64,000 nucleotides of DNA from Rarobacter incanus (GCF_006715765.1 NZ_VFNV01000001.1:2046001-2110000); one strand, 5' to 3'; counted from the first letter of the stretch, positions 47,515 through 58,256 are shown. Program-made: numbers and translations. Notes: generated from the letters alone by a model not told the origin.

Positions 47515-48351
47515 ATGGGAATCCGTAAATACAAGCCGACAACGCCGGGCCGTCGTGGCTCAAGCGTGGCGGACTTTGCCGAGGTCACCCGGTCAACGCC
47601 GGAGAAGTCGCTGGTGCGCCCGCTGACCAAGTCGGGTGGACGCAACAACACGGGCCGTATCACGACACGTCACAAGGGTGGCGGTCACAAGCGTGCGTAC
47701 CGTGTGATCGACTTCCGTCGTCACGACAAGGATGGCGTGCCCGCAAAGGTCGCACACATCGAGTACGACCCCAACCGCACCGCTCGCATCGCGCTGCTGC
47801 ACTACGCAGACGGCGAGAAGCGTTACATCGTGGCGCCGAACAAGCTGCGCCAGGGTGATGTCGTTGAGGCCGGTGCCTTGGCCGACATCAAGCCGGGCAA
47901 CAACCTGCCGCTGCGCAACATCCCGACAGGTACCGTTATCCACGCGATCGAGCTCCGCCCCGGTGGCGGCGCGAAGATCGCACGTTCCGCGGGCGCCTCG
48001 GTGCAGCTCGTCGCGAAGGATGGGCCCTACGCCCAGCTGCGCATGCCGTCAGGCGAAATCAGGAACGTGGATGCCCGCTGCCGCGCAACGGTCGGCGAGG
48101 TTGGCAACGCAGAACAGTCAAACATCAACTGGGGTAAGGCCGGTCGCAACCGCTGGAAGGGCAAGCGCCCGACCGTCCGTGGTGTGGCAATGAACCCGAT
48201 TGACCACCCGCACGGTGGTGGTGAGGGTAAGACCTCCGGTGGTCGTCACCCCGTTAGCCCCTGGGGTAAGCCCGAGGGCCGCACGCGTCGCCCGGGCAAG
48301 CCCAGCGACAAGTTGATTGTTCGTCGTCGCCGCACCGGCAAGAAGCGCTGA
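47515..48351 (+). CDS. rplB: 50S ribosomal protein L2
   Basis: A 278-aa protein needed for subunit joining and peptidyl transfer. The start [15 protein letters not shown] and the loop [20 protein letters not shown] with the functional His are intact. 34 nt after rplW. Confidence 0.98.
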   Translation: MGIRKYKPTTPGRRGSSVADFAEVTRSTPEKSLVRPLTKSGGRNNTGRITTRHKGGGHKRAYRVIDFRRHDKDGVPAKVAHIEYDPNRTARIALLHYADGEKRYIVAPNKLRQGDVVEAGALADIKPGNNLPLRNIPTGTVIHAIELRPGGGAKIARSAGASVQLVAKDGPYAQLRMPSGEIRNVDARCRATVGEVGNAEQSNINWGKAGRNRWKGKRPTVRGVAMNPIDHPHGGGEGKTSGGRHPVSPWGKPEGRTRRPGKPSDKLIVRRRRTGKKR

Positions 48352-48366
48352 TAAGGAGCCTGACCA

Positions 48367-48648
48367 ATGCCACGTAGCTTGAAGAAGGGCCCCTTCGTCG
48401 ACGACCACCTGCAAAAAAAGGTGGACGCCCAGAACGATGCGGGCACAAAGAATGTCATTAAGACCTGGTCGCGCCGGTCGGTTATCACGCCGGACTTCCT
48501 TGGTCACACTTTTGCCGTGCACGACGGCCGTAAGCACGTCCCGGTGTTCGTCACCGAGTCGATGGTCGGTCACAAGCTCGGCGAATTCGCACCCACGCGC
48601 ACCTTCAAGGGACACGTGAAGGACGATAAGAAGGGGAGGCGGCGATGA
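48367..48648 (+). CDS. rpsS: 30S ribosomal protein S19
   Basis: A 93-aa protein of the 30S head that contacts S13 and the 50S bridge. [15 protein letters not shown] and [20 protein letters not shown] are characteristic. AAGGAG precedes the ATG; it overlaps rplV by 4 nt. Confidence 0.98.
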   Translation: MPRSLKKGPFVDDHLQKKVDAQNDAGTKNVIKTWSRRSVITPDFLGHTFAVHDGRKHVPVFVTESMVGHKLGEFAPTRTFKGHVKDDKKGRRR

Positions 48649-49061
48649 GCGGCACACCTCGTAGCAAGGAGAACGCCTCGGAGCGTCGGCTCAGCCTGCT
48701 GGGCGACGCGGAGGGCGCATTCGCGGTGGCCCGATTCGTTCGCGTCACGCCCATGAAGGCGCGCCGCGTCGCGGATCTGGTTCGCGGAGCTTCCGTCGAC
48801 CAGGCCGTCTCGACCCTGAAGTTCGCTCCCCAGGCCGCGGCCGAGGACGTGCTGAAGGTCGTAGAGTCGGCAGCGGCGAACGCCGTGACGACGGAAAACC
48901 TGTCGCGCGAATCCCTCGTGATTTCGCAGGTCTTCGTTGACGAAGGACCGACGTTCAAGCGCTTCAGGCCGCGTGCCCAGGGGCGCGCGGGCCGCATCCT
49001 GAAGCGGACGAGCCACATCACCGTGGTCGTCACCCCACGTGAAGAGAAGGGACGGGCCTGA
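48645..49061 (+). CDS. rplV: 50S ribosomal protein L22
   Basis: A 138-aa tunnel-lining protein. The core [17 protein letters not shown] and the beta-hairpin [19 protein letters not shown] are conserved; changes in this hairpin can give macrolide resistance, and none is obvious. The N-terminus is about 20 residues longer than in E. coli. Confidence 0.97.
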   Translation: MSGTPRSKENASERRLSLLGDAEGAFAVARFVRVTPMKARRVADLVRGASVDQAVSTLKFAPQAAAEDVLKVVESAAANAVTTENLSRESLVISQVFVDEGPTFKRFRPRAQGRAGRILKRTSHITVVVTPREEKGRA

Positions 49062-49063
49062 TA

Positions 49064-49870
49064 GTGGGACAGAAAGTTAACCCGCTCGGGTTCCGCCTGG
49101 GCATTACGACCGATCACCGTTCGCGTTGGTTTGCCGACTCGACAAAGCCGGGGCAACGCTACCGCGACTTCGTTCGCGAAGACGTTGCGATCCGGAAGTT
49201 GATGACGACAAACCTGGAGCGCGCTGGTATCTCGAAGGTTGAGATCGAGCGTACTCGTGACCGCGTGCGTGTCGACATGCACACGGCGCGTCCGGGCATC
49301 GTTATCGGACACCGCGGTGCGGAGGCGGAGCGCCTTCGCGGTCAGTTGGAGAAGCTGACCGGCAAGCAGGTACAGCTGAACATCCTTGAGGTCAAGAACC
49401 CCGAGGTGGACGCTCAGCTCGTTGCGCAGGGAATCGCGGAGCAGCTCGCGAGCCGGGTGTCGTTCCGTCGTGCGATGCGCAAGGGCATGCAGTCCGCGCA
49501 GCGCGCCGGTGCCAAGGGCATCCGCGTCCAGTGCGCTGGTCGTCTGGGTGGGGCCGAAATGAGCCGCAGCGAGTTTTACCGCGAAGGTCGTGTGCCGTTG
49601 CACACTCTGCGCGCGAACATCGACTACGGCTTCTTCGAGGCTCGCACCACCTTCGGTCGCATCGGCGTCAAGGTGTGGATCTACAAAGGCGATGTGACCG
49701 AAAAGGAGTGGGCCCGCGAGCAGGCGAGCCAGGCTCCGCGTCAGGGCCGTGGTGGACGTGGCCCGCGTGCGGGCCGTGGGCCTCGCCGCGGTGGCGACCG
49801 CAACGCCAATGCGCAGGGAGCTCCCGCTGCCGCCGAGCAGCCGGCCGAGTCCGCTGGTAAGGAGGGCTAA
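49064..49870 (+). CDS. rpsC: 30S ribosomal protein S3
   Basis: A 268-aa protein at the mRNA entry. [20 protein letters not shown] opens the protein, and the KH domain carries [20 protein letters not shown]-terminal Arg/Gly- and Ala-rich tail of about 45 residues is typical of actinobacteria. GTG start 2 nt after rplV. Confidence 0.98.
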   Translation: MGQKVNPLGFRLGITTDHRSRWFADSTKPGQRYRDFVREDVAIRKLMTTNLERAGISKVEIERTRDRVRVDMHTARPGIVIGHRGAEAERLRGQLEKLTGKQVQLNILEVKNPEVDAQLVAQGIAEQLASRVSFRRAMRKGMQSAQRAGAKGIRVQCAGRLGGAEMSRSEFYREGRVPLHTLRANIDYGFFEARTTFGRIGVKVWIYKGDVTEKEWAREQASQAPRQGRGGRGPRAGRGPRRGGDRNANAQGAPAAAEQPAESAGKEG

Positions 49871-49872
49871 TC

Positions 49873-50292
49873 ATGTTGATTCCCCGCAAAGTTAAGTACC
49901 GCAAGCAGCACCACCCGAAGCGCACTGGTAACGCGAAGGGCGGCACGACGGTCGAGTTCGGGCAGTTCGGTATCCAGGCTCTGGAGCCCGCCTACCTGAC
50001 CAACCGGCAGATCGAAGCTGCGCGTATTGCAATGACCCGTCACATCAAGCGTGGCGGTAAGGTCTGGATCAATGTGTTCCCGGACCGCCCGTTGACCAAG
50101 AAGCCCGCCGAAACCCGCATGGGATCGGGTAAGGGTTCCCCCGAGTGGTGGGTCGCCAACATCAAGCCGGGTCGGGTTCTGTTCGAGCTCGCCGGTGTTG
50201 ACGAGCCGCTCGCCCGCGAGGCGATGCGACGCGCGATTCACAAGCTCCCGATGAAGTGCCGTTTCGTGGTACGCGAAGGTGGTGCGAACTGA
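49873..50292 (+). CDS. rplP: 50S ribosomal protein L16
   Basis: A 139-aa protein near the A-site tRNA elbow. [20 protein letters not shown] and [16 protein letters not shown] are the hallmarks. Its stop overlaps the rpmC start by one base. Confidence 0.98.
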   Translation: MLIPRKVKYRKQHHPKRTGNAKGGTTVEFGQFGIQALEPAYLTNRQIEAARIAMTRHIKRGGKVWINVFPDRPLTKKPAETRMGSGKGSPEWWVANIKPGRVLFELAGVDEPLAREAMRRAIHKLPMKCRFVVREGGAN

Positions 50293-50531
50293 TGGCAATT
50301 GGTTCGAAAGGTCTAGCGCCAAGCGACCTCGATGGTTTCACCGACGAGAAGCTCGTGGCGGAACTGGACAACGCAAAGAAGGAACTGTTCAACCTGCGGT
50401 TCCAGTCGGCCACGGGCCAGCTGGAAGACCACGGCCGAATCAAGGCCGTCAAGCGCGACATCGCTCGGATCTACACGATCTTGCGCGAGCGTGAGCTGGG
50501 TATCCGTACGGCACCGAGCGCGAGCAAGTGA
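50292..50531 (+). CDS. rpmC: 50S ribosomal protein L29
   Basis: A 79-aa protein beside the tunnel exit. The core ELDNAKKELFNLRFQSATGQ and the IKAVKRDIARIYTILRER helix are typical. The ATG at 50292 overlaps the L16 stop; a frame extension to 50256 lies inside rplP. Confidence 0.96.
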   Translation: MAIGSKGLAPSDLDGFTDEKLVAELDNAKKELFNLRFQSATGQLEDHGRIKAVKRDIARIYTILRERELGIRTAPSASK

Positions 50532-50538
50532 GGCATAG

Positions 50539-50811
50539 ATGAGCGCAGAGAACACTGAAGTCCGCGCCAGCCGCAAGACCCGTCGCGGGTATGTGGTTAG
50601 CGACAAGATGGACAAGACCGTAGTAGTTGAGGTCGAAGACCGCGTGAAGCACGCTTTGTACGGTAAAGTTATTCGCCGTACGTCCAAAGTGAAGGCTCAC
50701 GACGAAGAGAACTCCGCCGGCATCGGTGACCTGGTGCTGATCATGGAGACTCGTCCTTTGTCTGCTACCAAGCGCTGGCGTTTGGTAGAGATCCTCGAGA
50801 AGGCCAAGTAA
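50539..50811 (+). CDS. rpsQ: 30S ribosomal protein S17
   Basis: A 90-aa OB-fold protein binding the 5' domain of 16S r[23 protein letters not shown] and [14 protein letters not shown] are conserved. Last gene of the S10 group before a hairpin. Confidence 0.97.
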   Translation: MSAENTEVRASRKTRRGYVVSDKMDKTVVVEVEDRVKHALYGKVIRRTSKVKAHDEENSAGIGDLVLIMETRPLSATKRWRLVEILEKAK

Positions 50812-50820
50812 GCAACGCTG

Positions 50821-50855
50821 AGGTGGCTGCGGCGCACATTGCGCCGCAGCCACCT
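50821..50855 (+). terminator. Hairpin between S10 and spc groups
   Basis: A perfect 16-bp stem AGGTGGCTGCGGCGCA and complement with a CAT loop, 9 nt after rpsQ, without a T-tract. It is a likely terminator or attenuator; rplN follows 71 nt later. Confidence 0.7.
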
Positions 50856-50926
50856 AGGCATGACAGTTATCCGTTCGGCAAGGCTCGCTTCAGGCGAGAA
50901 CCAGCACGACGACAGGAGTTCAACAC

Positions 50927-51295
50927 ATGATCCAGCAGGAGTCGCGACTGCGAGTCGCCGACAACACCGGTGCCAAGGAAGTCTTGTGCATCCGTGTGCT
51001 CGGTGGTTCCGGCCGCCGCTACGCCGGTATCGGTGACGTTATCGTCGCCACCGTCAAGGATGCTATCCCTGGCGGCAACGTCAAGAAGGGCGAGGTCGTC
51101 AAGGCCGTCATCGTCCGCACAGTTAAGGAACGGCGTCGTCCCGACGGTTCCTACATCAAGTTCGACGAGAACGCGGCCGTCATCCTCAAGAACGATGGCG
51201 AACCCCGCGGAACCCGTATCTTCGGTCCGGTCGGCCGCGAGCTGCGTGACAAGAAGTTCATGAAGATTGTTTCGCTCGCGCCGGAGGTGATCTGA
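50927..51295 (+). CDS. rplN: 50S ribosomal protein L14
   Basis: A 122-aa protein at the subunit interface. [20 protein letters not shown] and the VVKAVIVRT block are the hallmarks. ACAGGAG lies before the ATG. First gene of the spc group. Confidence 0.98.
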   Translation: MIQQESRLRVADNTGAKEVLCIRVLGGSGRRYAGIGDVIVATVKDAIPGGNVKKGEVVKAVIVRTVKERRRPDGSYIKFDENAAVILKNDGEPRGTRIFGPVGRELRDKKFMKIVSLAPEVI

Positions 51296-51297
51296 TT

Positions 51298-51639
51298 ATG
51301 GCGAAGATCCGTAAGGGCGACCTGGTCGTCGTTATCGCTGGTGCCGATCGCACCAAGCAGGGCAAGGTCCTCGAGGTACTAGTCGACCAGGACCGCGTCA
51401 TTGTTGAGGGAATCAACCGCAAGACGAAGCACCGCAAGGTGGGGCAGACTCAGCGCGGCACTCGCACGGGTGGTATTGAGACCATCGAGGCGCCTATTCA
51501 CATCTCCAACGTGATGTTGGTTGACCCCGAGACGAAGAAGGGCACGCGCGTGGGACACCGCGTCGAGTCCATCGAGCGGGACGGACGCACGCGTCAGGTT
51601 CGCACTCGTTTCGCCAAGCGCTCAGGTAAGGATGTCTGA
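51298..51639 (+). CDS. rplX: 50S ribosomal protein L24
   Basis: A 113-aa KOW-domain assembly initiator. [20 protein letters not shown] is the KOW segment. It overlaps rplE by one base. Confidence 0.97.
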   Translation: MAKIRKGDLVVVIAGADRTKQGKVLEVLVDQDRVIVEGINRKTKHRKVGQTQRGTRTGGIETIEAPIHISNVMLVDPETKKGTRVGHRVESIERDGRTRQVRTRFAKRSGKDV

Positions 51640-52217
51640 TGAGCACCGAGACAACAGCCATTGAAGCTCCGGCCGTCCCGCGGCTGAAGCAGAAGTACCG
51701 TGACGAGATCCTCAAGGGACTGCACGACGAGTTCAAGCACGCCAACATCAACGAGGTTGCGGGCCTGACAAAGATCGTTGTCAACATGGGTGTCGGAGAC
51801 GCGGCCAAGGACTCCAAGCTGATCGAGGGCGCGATTCGCGACCTATCGACGATCACTGGTCAAAAGCCCCAGGTGACCCGCGCGAAGAAGTCCATCGCGC
51901 AGTTCAAGCTCCGGGAAGGAATGCCGATTGGCGCACACGTGACGCTGCGCGGCGACCGCATGTGGGAGTTCCTGGACCGCTTGCTTTCGCTTGCTCTTCC
52001 GCGTATCCGCGACTTCCGTGGTCTGAGCGCGAAGCAGTTCGATGGGCACGGCAACTACACGTTCGGCTTGACTGAGCAGTCGATGTTCCACGAAATTGAC
52101 CAAGACAAGATCGACCGCGTGCGCGGTATGGACATCACGATCGTGACGTCCGCGACCACGGACGACGAGGGTCGCTCGTTGTTGCGCCGCCTCGGCTTCC
52201 CGTTTAAGGAGAACTGA
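51639..52217 (+). CDS. rplE: 50S ribosomal protein L5
   Basis: A 192-aa protein that binds 5S rRNA and contacts P-site t[22 protein letters not shown] and [14 protein letters not shown] are conserved. It has a short N-terminal extension. Confidence 0.98.
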   Translation: MSTETTAIEAPAVPRLKQKYRDEILKGLHDEFKHANINEVAGLTKIVVNMGVGDAAKDSKLIEGAIRDLSTITGQKPQVTRAKKSIAQFKLREGMPIGAHVTLRGDRMWEFLDRLLSLALPRIRDFRGLSAKQFDGHGNYTFGLTEQSMFHEIDQDKIDRVRGMDITIVTSATTDDEGRSLLRRLGFPFKEN

Positions 52218-52218
52218 C

Positions 52219-52404
52219 ATGGCTAAGAAGGCTTTGATCAACAAGGCTGCTGCGAAGCCTAAGTTCGCAGTTCGTGCTTACACGCGTTGCCAACGGTGCG
52301 GCCGTCCGCACTCGGTGTATCGCAAGTTCGGCTTGTGCCGTATTTGCCTGCGGGAGATGGCTCACGCTGGTGAGCTCCCCGGTATCAAGAAGAGCAGCTG
52401 GTAA
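52219..52404 (+). CDS. rpsN: 30S ribosomal protein S14, zinc-binding type Z
   Basis: A 61-aa zinc-containing S14 of the 30S head. The four ligands are Cys24, Cys27, Cys40 and Cys43 in CQRCGRPH...CRIC. The Zn-free paralogue used under zinc starvation is not in the window. Confidence 0.98.
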   Translation: MAKKALINKAAAKPKFAVRAYTRCQRCGRPHSVYRKFGLCRICLREMAHAGELPGIKKSSW

Positions 52405-52420
52405 ACAACTACGTCGCAGG

Positions 52421-52440
52421 TCCGCTCAGGATTGAGCGGA
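52421..52440 (+). other. Small hairpin between rpsN and rpsH
   Basis: TCCGCTCA/TGAGCGGA 8-bp stem with a GGAT loop in the 64-nt gap. It may be an autoregulatory or processing element; this is only a structural observation. Confidence 0.4.
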
Positions 52441-52468
52441 TACCCCGACGAGGAAGGGCGATGGCCCA

Positions 52469-52867
52469 ATGACGATGACTGACCCCATCGCAGACATGCT
52501 AACGCGTCTGCGTAACGCCAACTCGGCGCACCACGACTCGGTGACAATTCCCTACTCGAAGCTCAAGGCCCGCATCGCGGACATCTTGAAGGCTGAGGGA
52601 TACATCGCTGACTGGGATGTTGCCGATGCGAAGGTTGGCAAGAACCTCTCCATTTCGCTGAAATACGGCCCCAACCGCGAGCGTTCGCTCGCTGGCATCA
52701 AGCGTGTTTCAAAGCCTGGTCTGCGTGTTTACACGAAGTCGACCGAGTTGCCCAAGGTGCTCGGCGGACTGGGTATAGCGATCCTGTCCACTTCTTCAGG
52801 ATTGCTCACGGACAAGCAAGCTCACGACAAGGGTGTAGGTGGGGAAGTCCTCGCCTACGTCTGGTAA
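52469..52867 (+). CDS. rpsH: 30S ribosomal protein S8
   Basis: A 132-aa primary 16S-binding protein. [14 protein letters not shown] and [12 protein letters not shown] mark the family. In E. coli S8 represses the spc operon. 64 nt after rpsN. Confidence 0.98.
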   Translation: MTMTDPIADMLTRLRNANSAHHDSVTIPYSKLKARIADILKAEGYIADWDVADAKVGKNLSISLKYGPNRERSLAGIKRVSKPGLRVYTKSTELPKVLGGLGIAILSTSSGLLTDKQAHDKGVGGEVLAYVW

Positions 52868-52887
52868 TCGGAAAGGAATATCGAACC

Positions 52888-53424
52888 ATGTCTCGAATTG
52901 GTAAGATCCCCGTTCCGGTTCCCGCCGGAGTGGACGTCAAGATCGACGGCGACCAGGTCGCTATCAAGGGCCCCAAGGGCACGCTGGAGCACACCATCCC
53001 CGCACCGATTTCGGTGGAGTTGGAAGGGAGCGAGCTCAAGGTTTCGCGCCCCGACGACGAGCGCGCCTCGCGATCGCTGCACGGTCTGACGCGCACGCTG
53101 CTCGCAAACATCATCGAGGGTGTGACAAAGGGCTACGAGAAGAAGCTCGAAATCGTCGGTACGGGTTACCGCGTGACGGCAAAGGGTTCGGACCTGGAGT
53201 TCGCGCTCGGTTTCTCGCACCCGGTGCTCGTGTCCGCTCCCGAAGGCATCACGTTCGCGGTCGAGAGCCCCACTAAGTTCTCGGTCGCCGGCATTTCCAA
53301 GCAGCAAGTCGGTGAGGTCGCTGCAAATATCCGCAAGATCCGTAAGCCCGAGCCTTACAAGGGCAAGGGTGTTCGGTACGCGGGTGAAAACGTACGCCGC
53401 AAGGTCGGAAAGGCTGGTAAGTGA
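52888..53424 (+). CDS. rplF: 50S ribosomal protein L6
   Basis: A 178-aa protein near the factor-binding site, made of two similar domains. [19 protein letters not shown] and the end [12 protein letters not shown] are conserved. Its stop overlaps the rplR start by one base. Confidence 0.98.
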   Translation: MSRIGKIPVPVPAGVDVKIDGDQVAIKGPKGTLEHTIPAPISVELEGSELKVSRPDDERASRSLHGLTRTLLANIIEGVTKGYEKKLEIVGTGYRVTAKGSDLEFALGFSHPVLVSAPEGITFAVESPTKFSVAGISKQQVGEVAANIRKIRKPEPYKGKGVRYAGENVRRKVGKAGK

Positions 53425-53795
53425 TGGCTGTCGAAATCAAGGGCAAGGGCAAGGCAGTTTCGCGCGCCCGCCGTCACCTGCGTCTTCGCAAGAAGGTTAC
53501 GGGTACTCCGGTTCGGCCGCGCCTGGTCGTGACTCGCTCGACGCGCCACATCGTGGCGCAGGTCGTCGACGACACCGTCGGCCGCACACTGGCATCCGCT
53601 TCCTCGCTCGAGGCGGACCTGCGGGCGCTCGACGGGGACAAGCGCGCCAAGGCTCGCAAGGTCGGCGAATTGGTTGCCTCGCGCGCCAAGGCCGCGGGTA
53701 TCGAAGCGGTCGTGTTCGACCGCGGCGGTAACAAGTACCACGGTCGCGTGGCGGCGCTGGCAGACGGAGCACGCGAAGGTGGTCTGACACTGTGA
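53424..53795 (+). CDS. rplR: 50S ribosomal protein L18
   Basis: A 123-aa protein that binds 5S rRNA with L5. [19 protein letters not shown] and [20 protein letters not shown] are hallmarks. ATG at 53424 preferred over GTG at 53421. Confidence 0.97.
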   Translation: MAVEIKGKGKAVSRARRHLRLRKKVTGTPVRPRLVVTRSTRHIVAQVVDDTVGRTLASASSLEADLRALDGDKRAKARKVGELVASRAKAAGIEAVVFDRGGNKYHGRVAALADGAREGGLTL

Positions 53796-53844
53796 TGGCT
53801 ACGTTCACCACGACTGCATCCGAACTCAAGAAAAGGACTTACTG

Positions 53845-54504
53845 ATGGCTGCAGGGCAGCAGGGCAATGCCGGCCGCAGCGCCGGTGAGAACAACGAGCG
53901 GCGTAACGACCGTCGCTCTGAGCGCCGCAACGACTCGCGTCGGGGCGAAGCAGAAAAGAGCGCGTTCGTTGAGCGCGTCGTCACGATCAACCGGGTTTCC
54001 AAGGTCGTCAAGGGTGGCCGCCGCTTCAGCTTCTCCGCGCTCGTCGTGGTCGGCGACGGCGACGGGACCGTGGGCGTCGGCTACGGCAAGGCGAAGGAAG
54101 TTCCCGCAGCGATAGCTAAGGGTGTCGAGGAGGCGAAGAAGTCCTTCTTCCGGGTTCCGCGCATTCAGGGAACGATTCCTCACCCGGTGCAAGGCGAGGC
54201 AGCGGCCGGTGTCGTGTTCCTGCGTCCGGCAGCGCCTGGTACCGGTGTTATCGCCGGTGGTCCGGTGCGTGCAGTGCTTGAGTGCGCCGGAATTCACGAC
54301 GTGCTGAGCAAGTCGCTCGGTTCCTCCAACGCAATCAACATTGTGCACGCAACCGTCGAGGCGCTGCGCCAGCTTGAGCAGCCCGAGTCTGTGGCAGCGC
54401 GGCGCGGGCTGCCGCTCGATGCGGTCGCTCCCAGCGCGCTGCTTCGTGCACAGGCAGCTGGTCGCGCAGAGAAGGCTGCGGCAGCAGAGCAGGTAGGTGC
54501 ATGA
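53845..54504 (+). CDS. rpsE: 30S ribosomal protein S5
   Basis: A 219-aa accuracy protein. A charged N-terminal tail of about 40 residues precedes the dsRNA-binding-like domain with [38 protein letters not shown] is the C-terminal hallmark. AAAAGGA lies before the ATG. Confidence 0.98.
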   Translation: MAAGQQGNAGRSAGENNERRNDRRSERRNDSRRGEAEKSAFVERVVTINRVSKVVKGGRRFSFSALVVVGDGDGTVGVGYGKAKEVPAAIAKGVEEAKKSFFRVPRIQGTIPHPVQGEAAAGVVFLRPAAPGTGVIAGGPVRAVLECAGIHDVLSKSLGSSNAINIVHATVEALRQLEQPESVAARRGLPLDAVAPSALLRAQAAGRAEKAAAAEQVGA

Positions 54505-54686
54505 TGGCGAAGCTGAAGGTTACGCAGATCAAGTCTGAAATTGGCGGCAAGCAGTACCAGCGCGACACGCTTCGCAGCCTGGGACTGAAGCGAATTGGTC
54601 AGACCGTAATTAAAGAGGACCGTCCCGAATTTCGCGGCATGGTCAAGACGGTTGCGCACCTTGTAACCGTTGAGGAGGTCGACTGA
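54504..54686 (+). CDS. rpmD: 50S ribosomal protein L30
   Basis: A 60-aa protein with the family pattern [10 protein letters not shown]...[17 protein letters not shown] at 54504 overlaps the S5 stop; ATG at 54501 is a possible alternative. Confidence 0.96.
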   Translation: MAKLKVTQIKSEIGGKQYQRDTLRSLGLKRIGQTVIKEDRPEFRGMVKTVAHLVTVEEVD

Positions 54687-54688
54687 CA

Positions 54689-55165
54689 ATGGCAGATAAG
54701 AAGACAACGGAAGAGAAGCCCGCAGCCACTCTGCGCGTGCACCACCTGCGTCCCGCACCGGGAGCCAAGACCGCCAAGACCCGCGTTGGTCGTGGTGAGG
54801 CATCCAAGGGTAAGACCGCGGGTCGTGGTACCAAGGGAACAAAGGCTCGCTACCAGGTTCCGGCGCGATTTGAGGGTGGGCAAATGCCACTCCACATGCG
54901 CCTGCCGAAGTTGCGTGGGTTCAAGAACCCGTTTAGGACCGAGTACCAGGTCGTCAACCTTGACAAGCTGACGGAGTTGTTCCCCGAGGGCGGCACCGTC
55001 ACGGTGGCCGACCTTGTCGCAAAGGGCGCGGTTCGCAAGAACCAGCTGGTCAAGGTGCTCGGCACGGGCGAAGCCGGCGCGAAGTTCGACATCACGGTCG
55101 ACGCTGCGTCCGCCTCGGCCAAGTCGAAGATCGAAGCAGCTGGCGGATCTTTGACCGTCAAGTAG
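54689..55165 (+). CDS. rplO: 50S ribosomal protein L15
   Basis: A 158-aa late-assembly protein. [32 protein letters not shown] and [20 protein letters not shown] are conserved. The last spc gene before a terminator, so secY is at least partly independent. Confidence 0.98.
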   Translation: MADKKTTEEKPAATLRVHHLRPAPGAKTAKTRVGRGEASKGKTAGRGTKGTKARYQVPARFEGGQMPLHMRLPKLRGFKNPFRTEYQVVNLDKLTELFPEGGTVTVADLVAKGAVRKNQLVKVLGTGEAGAKFDITVDAASASAKSKIEAAGGSLTVK

Positions 55166-55174
55166 TTCGAAATC

Positions 55175-55211
55175 AGCGAGGCCGGGTGGCCACATGCCAC
55201 CCGGCCTCGCT
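55175..55211 (+). terminator. spc operon terminator
   Basis: A perfect 16-bp stem AGCGAGGCCGGGTGGC and complement with a CACAT loop, 9 nt after rplO. Confidence 0.85.
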
Positions 55212-55379
55212 GTGTGTTACTTTTCTTTTGACCGGTAGGTGCCCGCACTCGCAAAGACGTGAGTTACCCATCAGCGGCAAATACCGGTAAGGTTCGACAA
55301 GTGTCGTACTGTCGACACGCGCAATGGTCGCTCGTCGTGGCGACAAGATCCCCGCTTCGTGCGGGCCCAGGAGGATTCG

Positions 55380-56675
55380 GTGCTCAACGCATTCGCTCGG
55401 GCGTTCAAGACACCCGACTTGCGACGCAAGTTGTTGTTCACGATCGCGATTATGGTGCTCTACCGTATCGGCTCGTTTGTGCCCTCACCGGGTGTCGACT
55501 ACAAGGCCGTTCAGGAGTGTGTGCAGGTCGGCCAGACAAACGACTTCATTGGTCTGGTAAACCTGTTCTCCGGTGGCGCGCTGATGCAGTTGTCGATCTT
55601 TGCGCTCGGCATCATGCCCTACATCACGGCATCGATCATCGTGCAGCTGCTGCGGGTCGTCATTCCCCGCTTCGAGACGCTTTACCAGGAGGGCCAGGCG
55701 GGTCAGACCAAGCTGACCCAGTACACCCGCTACCTGACAATCGGGCTCGGAATCCTCCAGGCAACCACGTACACCACGATGGCGCGCACCGGCGTGCTGC
55801 TCGGCTGCGAAGACTCGGTTCTGTTCAACGACGGAATCATGAACCAGATCTTCGTCATTTCCGCCATGACCGCTGGTACGGGCTTGATCATGTGGCTCGG
55901 TGAGTTGATCACCGAACGCGGTATCGGCAACGGCATGTCGCTCCTCATTTTCACCTCGATCGCCGCATCGCTGCCAACCGCCCTGTGGGGGGTTGCCGGC
56001 GGATCGGCCGGAATCGGCAAATTCGCCATGGTGATGGCCATCGCGTTGCTGGTGGTTGTCGCGATCGTGTTCGTAGAACAGTCGCAGCGACGAATCCAGG
56101 TGCAATACGCGAAGCGCATGGTCGGCCGCAAGATGTACGGCGGAGCCTCGACGTACATCCCCATCAAGATCAACATGGCGAACGTTATCCCGGTTATCTT
56201 CGCGTCCTCGATTCTTGCGGTGCCGGGGCTCCTCGGCCAGTTCTCGAAGAACCCCAACGGGGGTTGGGCCGCGTGGGTGCAGCAGAACATCTCGGGATCC
56301 ACAGCACCGATTCACCTGGCGCTGTACACGTTGCTGATCATCTTCTTCACGTTCTTCTACACGGCGATCACGTTCAACCCGACCGAGGTCTCCGACAACA
56401 TGAAGAACTACGGCGGATTCATACCCGGCATACGCGCGGGCAAGCCGACGGCCGACTACCTCCAGTACGTGATTACCCGGATCACGACGGCCGGGTCGCT
56501 GTACCTCGCCGTGGTGGCCTTGTTGCCGACCCTCGGGCTGATCTGGCTCGGTGTCACCTCGCGGATTCCGTTCGGTGGTACCTCGATTCTGATTCTCGTC
56601 GGTGTCGGGCTCGAGACGGTCAAGCAGATCGACGCGCAACTGCAGCAACGTCACTATGAAGGATTGCTCAAATGA
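55380..56675 (+). CDS. secY: Preprotein translocase subunit SecY
   Basis: Channel subunit of the Sec translocon, 431 aa with ten predicted helices. The GTG at 55380 has AGGAGG upstream and gives the usual MLNAFARAFKTPDLRRKLL; the frame is open 21 bases further upstream. Cytoplasmic loops VEQSQRRIQVQYAKRM and FNPTEVSDNMKNYGGFIPG are conserved. It overlaps adk by 4 nt and probably has its own promoter in the 168 bases after the terminator. Confidence 0.97.
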   Translation: MLNAFARAFKTPDLRRKLLFTIAIMVLYRIGSFVPSPGVDYKAVQECVQVGQTNDFIGLVNLFSGGALMQLSIFALGIMPYITASIIVQLLRVVIPRFETLYQEGQAGQTKLTQYTRYLTIGLGILQATTYTTMARTGVLLGCEDSVLFNDGIMNQIFVISAMTAGTGLIMWLGELITERGIGNGMSLLIFTSIAASLPTALWGVAGGSAGIGKFAMVMAIALLVVVAIVFVEQSQRRIQVQYAKRMVGRKMYGGASTYIPIKINMANVIPVIFASSILAVPGLLGQFSKNPNGGWAAWVQQNISGSTAPIHLALYTLLIIFFTFFYTAITFNPTEVSDNMKNYGGFIPGIRAGKPTADYLQYVITRITTAGSLYLAVVALLPTLGLIWLGVTSRIPFGGTSILILVGVGLETVKQIDAQLQQRHYEGLLK

Positions 56676-57247
56676 CAGTTTCTCGTCTCCTCGTCATGGG
56701 CCCGCAGGGCGCGGGCAAGGGCACCCAGGCGGCGCTCCTTGCGGAATGGCTCGGCGTACCCGCAATCTCCACCGGTGACATCTTCCGTGCCAACATCAAG
56801 GGCAAAACGGAACTTGGCGTCTTGGCGCAGTCTTACACGGCGCGCGGGGAACTCGTCCCCGATTCGGTCACAAACGATATGGTGCGATCCCGGCTTTCTG
56901 AGCCCGACGCCCGCGCGGGATTCATCCTTGACGGATACCCGCGAAACGCGGCCCAGGTCGGCGCGCTCGATGAGATTCTCGCCGATCTGGCGGAGCCGCT
57001 GCAGGCGGTCGTGGTGCTCACCGCGGACCGCGACGAGTTGCTGGCCCGCATCGCTAAGCGCGCGCAGATCGAGGGGCGCGAGGACGATACCCCGGAGGCA
57101 ATCGCGCGGCGGCTCGACATCTACGAGGCCGAGACCGCCCCGTTGCTCGCGGCGTATCGCGAGCGGGGGCTCCTGGCCGAGGTCGATGGTCTCGGAACCG
57201 TCGAGCAGGTGGCGGCGCGCGTTCGCGACGCGGTTCAGGCCAAATAG
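56672..57247 (+). CDS. adk: Adenylate kinase
   Basis: Interconverts ATP, AMP and ADP. The 191-aa length is the short actinobacterial form without a zinc-binding LID insert. P-loop GPQGAGKGTQ, AMP-site TGDIFR and DGYPRNAAQ are present. Translationally coupled to secY. Confidence 0.97.
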   Translation: MTVSRLLVMGPQGAGKGTQAALLAEWLGVPAISTGDIFRANIKGKTELGVLAQSYTARGELVPDSVTNDMVRSRLSEPDARAGFILDGYPRNAAQVGALDEILADLAEPLQAVVVLTADRDELLARIAKRAQIEGREDDTPEAIARRLDIYEAETAPLLAAYRERGLLAEVDGLGTVEQVAARVRDAVQAK

Positions 57248-57312
57248 GGTCGGCAGGACCCTCGCTTTCGAGATTGCGTTAGTGCGGCGGCGATAGATGC
57301 AGAGGCACATCG

Positions 57313-58155
57313 GTGTTCGGTAGGCGTATACAGCGCAAGAGCCGCGAAGACGTTGTACGGATGCGGTCCGCGGGCCTGGTCGTGGCGCGAGCGCTCGATG
57401 AGGTCGGACGGCACCTGGAACCAGGGCGCACAACGATGGAACTCAACGAAATCGCTGACGCAGCGATACGGCGGTGGGGCGCGGTTCCTTCATTCTTGGG
57501 CTACGAAGGCTACCCGGCCAGCGTTTGTGTTTCTGTAAACGATCAGGTCATACACGCGATACCTGGCCCGCTCGAGTTGCAAGCGGGCGACGTGGTGTCG
57601 GTGGATTGCGGTGCCGTCCTCGACGGTTGGCACGGCGACGCGGCTCGCACCTTGATCGTCGGGGGCGGGGACCCGCAGGACGAATTTCTGGTCGAAACGA
57701 CCCGGCGGGCGATGTGGATCGGGATCGCGGCGCTGTGGGGAGCTCGGCGCATCGGTGAGGTTGGGCGGGCTATTGACGCATACATCACCGATCAAGAAGC
57801 CAGCACCTCGCGGCAGCTGGGCATCGTCGAGGAATTCGTGGGGCACGGGATCGGCACGGAAATGCACCAGGACCCCGATGTGCCGAACTATGCAACGAAG
57901 CGTTTGGGTGAGCGCATCGGCGCGGGCATGTGCTTCGCGATCGAACCCATGATTACCGCCGGCGGCGGTGGCGTCGTGACCGAGGAAGACGGCTGGACGG
58001 TCCGCACCGCGGACGCAAGCAGGGCGGCGCACTGGGAGAACACGGTCGCGGTATTGCCAGATGGTTTAGCGGTGCTGACAGAGGCGGACCTGGGCCGCAC
58101 GGAGTTGGCTGCCCTAGGCGTTCCAGTGGCGAGTGGATTCGAAGCCGAGCGGTAG
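57313..58155 (+). CDS. map: Methionine aminopeptidase, type I
   Basis: Removes the N-terminal Met from new proteins. 280 aa, pita-bread fold. Metal ligands sit in VDCGAVLDGWHGDAART (two Asp), GHGIGTEMHQDP (His) and CFAIEPMI plus the later TEEDGWTV (two Glu). GTG start matches the family start MFGRR. Confidence 0.95.
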   Translation: MFGRRIQRKSREDVVRMRSAGLVVARALDEVGRHLEPGRTTMELNEIADAAIRRWGAVPSFLGYEGYPASVCVSVNDQVIHAIPGPLELQAGDVVSVDCGAVLDGWHGDAARTLIVGGGDPQDEFLVETTRRAMWIGIAALWGARRIGEVGRAIDAYITDQEASTSRQLGIVEEFVGHGIGTEMHQDPDVPNYATKRLGERIGAGMCFAIEPMITAGGGGVVTEEDGWTVRTADASRAAHWENTVAVLPDGLAVLTEADLGRTELAALGVPVASGFEAER

Positions 58156-58227
58156 GTCGCGCAGGTGACCGTGCCGGGCCTACGCCTAGCAGCGAGAACG
58201 TGGCGAAAACCCACCACGACCGAAAAC

Positions 58228-58256
58228 TTCCCAGATTTCCGCGGATGTTGTAGAAT
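58228..58256 (+). promoter_or_regulatory. Candidate infA promoter
   Basis: TTCCCA (58228-58233), 17 bases, TAGAAT (58251-58256), in the 179-nt gap after map. It would drive infA-rpmJ and the alpha genes. Confidence 0.6.
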
